Source of the DNA: Bacillota bacterium | Lineage (GTDB): Bacteria; Bacillota; DTU025 | Direction: 5' to 3' | Assembly (NCBI GenBank): GCA_012842765.1 | Contig: DUWJ01000274.1 | Location: 1-16,019, forward strand | DNA length: 16,019 nucleotides | In this document: piece after piece, positions 15,649 to 16,019 of the stretch | Position numbering within the stretch: position 1 is the stretch's first letter | Layout: every line of letters begins with the position of its first letter | The notes under the pieces: model-generated | What the model was told of the DNA's origin: nothing | Databases searched by the model: none | What the model saw: the letters and a program-made list of their open reading frames with translations, nothing else | Translations under genes and position numbers: made by a program

Positions 15649-16019
15649 GGCTTGGACATTGGCTCATGCTGATAGCTAGCGCGAGACCTCTGGGAAACCC
15701 CGATTAAATGAAGAAGCAGGTCTAAAGCAGGGGAGCGACTTCGGTCAATCCAGGCGATAGCAGCTAAACTTGCTGATGGGCTCATTCCACTTCAAAAAGT
15801 CTGAAAAGGAGCTGTTTGTCTGAGCAGTTCAGGCGCTGTCTAACTTGCTTAACCCCTACGGGGGCGGGGTATATAGGGTTACGAGTAGGTCGTAGATGCG
15901 AGGTTTTGTGGGGTTACGTGGTTGGTTGTGTGCGGCTTGGGCAAGGTTAGCTGACATGTCGGTGGGCTATGGATATAAGCAGGGGTGTATGGTAGGTGAA
16001 GCACGGTTGCGCATTCCAA
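15649..16019. other. Gene-free right end, G/T-rich from about 15860
   Basis: I find no convincing gene in this stretch of 371 bases. Just after the HEPN gene, AGACCT (15684-15689) and AGGTCT (15718-15723) could pair across 28 bases, but no T-run follows. From about 15860 the plus strand is rich in G and T and poor in C. GGGTTACG occurs twice (15876-15883 and 15911-15918). An ATG at 15989 preceded by AGGGG opens a frame to the window end (MVGEARLRIP), which might be the start of the next gene. The compositional change suggests a structured RNA, repeat or island boundary. Confidence 0.5.
15853..15864 (+). other. Compact CCCC-TACG-GGGG hairpin
   Basis: Four C and four G flank TACG, which as RNA gives a C(UACG)G loop, one of the very stable UNCG tetraloops. 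It lies about 205 bases after the HEPN gene. No T-run follows on either strand, so I do not call it an intrinsic terminator. It may cap a structured transcript or act as a 3' stability element. Confidence 0.4.

Noticed and set aside
15567..15785. Open frame of 72 residues on the minus strand at the end of the HEPN gene.
   Set aside because: It overlaps the HEPN-motif region in antisense and shows no recognisable pattern.
15989..16019. Possible next gene starting MVGEARLRIP at the right edge.
   Set aside because: Only ten codons are visible and the AGGGG before it is too close to the ATG, so it is mentioned only in the intergenic entry.
15649..16019. CRISPR array, tRNA or IS end in the right flank.
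   Set aside because: No regularly spaced repeat, cloverleaf or terminal inverted repeat with target duplication could be found by eye.

Overview
The window looks bacterial, and most like a Bacillota (Firmicutes) chromosome. It has mid-range GC content, strong GGAGG-type ribosome binding sites, TTG starts, and a decayed ImmA/IrrE-peptidase plus PIN-domain pair of a kind I associate with that phylum. The taxonomic call is an inference from style. No rRNA, tRNA, CRISPR array or intact transposase is visible.

Layout. Positions 1-1405 are a graveyard: an ImmA/IrrE-type metallopeptidase gene that enters from the left edge and is broken by two frame changes, the 3' part of a PIN-domain gene, and short unrecognised coding remnants. 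From 1406 to 15648 the window is filled by five long, intact genes in two divergent operons. Leftward (from 8058 down to 1406) run a 1470-residue DEAD/DEAH helicase with a C-terminal four-cysteine, DUF1998/MrfA-like module, a 279-residue protein I do not recognise (ATGA overlap with the helicase), and a 446-residue TPR protein with a C-terminal cold-shock-like nucleic-acid-binding domain. Rightward (from 8345 to 15648) run a 1989-residue protein with an acidic Pro/Glu linker, a long helical and coiled-coil middle, a P-loop ATPase and a second ATPase-like module without a P-loop, then a 445-residue protein that ends in an RX4H motif typical of HEPN ribonucleases. The operons share a 286-base, AT-richer intergenic region. 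Positions 15649-16019 hold no convincing gene and become G/T-rich.

Working model (inference). The five genes form one nucleic-acid-targeting conflict or defence module. The helicase would engage or remodel invading DNA, the 279-residue and TPR-cold-shock proteins would be accessory or sensing subunits, the giant ATPase would act as a switch or scaffold, and the HEPN-tailed protein would be the RNA-cleaving effector. I cannot match this gene set to any named system I know (DISARM, Druantia, Dpd, BREX, Zorya and Hachiman were considered), so it is the main candidate for an undescribed system. The decayed ImmA/IrrE-PIN pair next to it fits an accessory, turnover-prone island.
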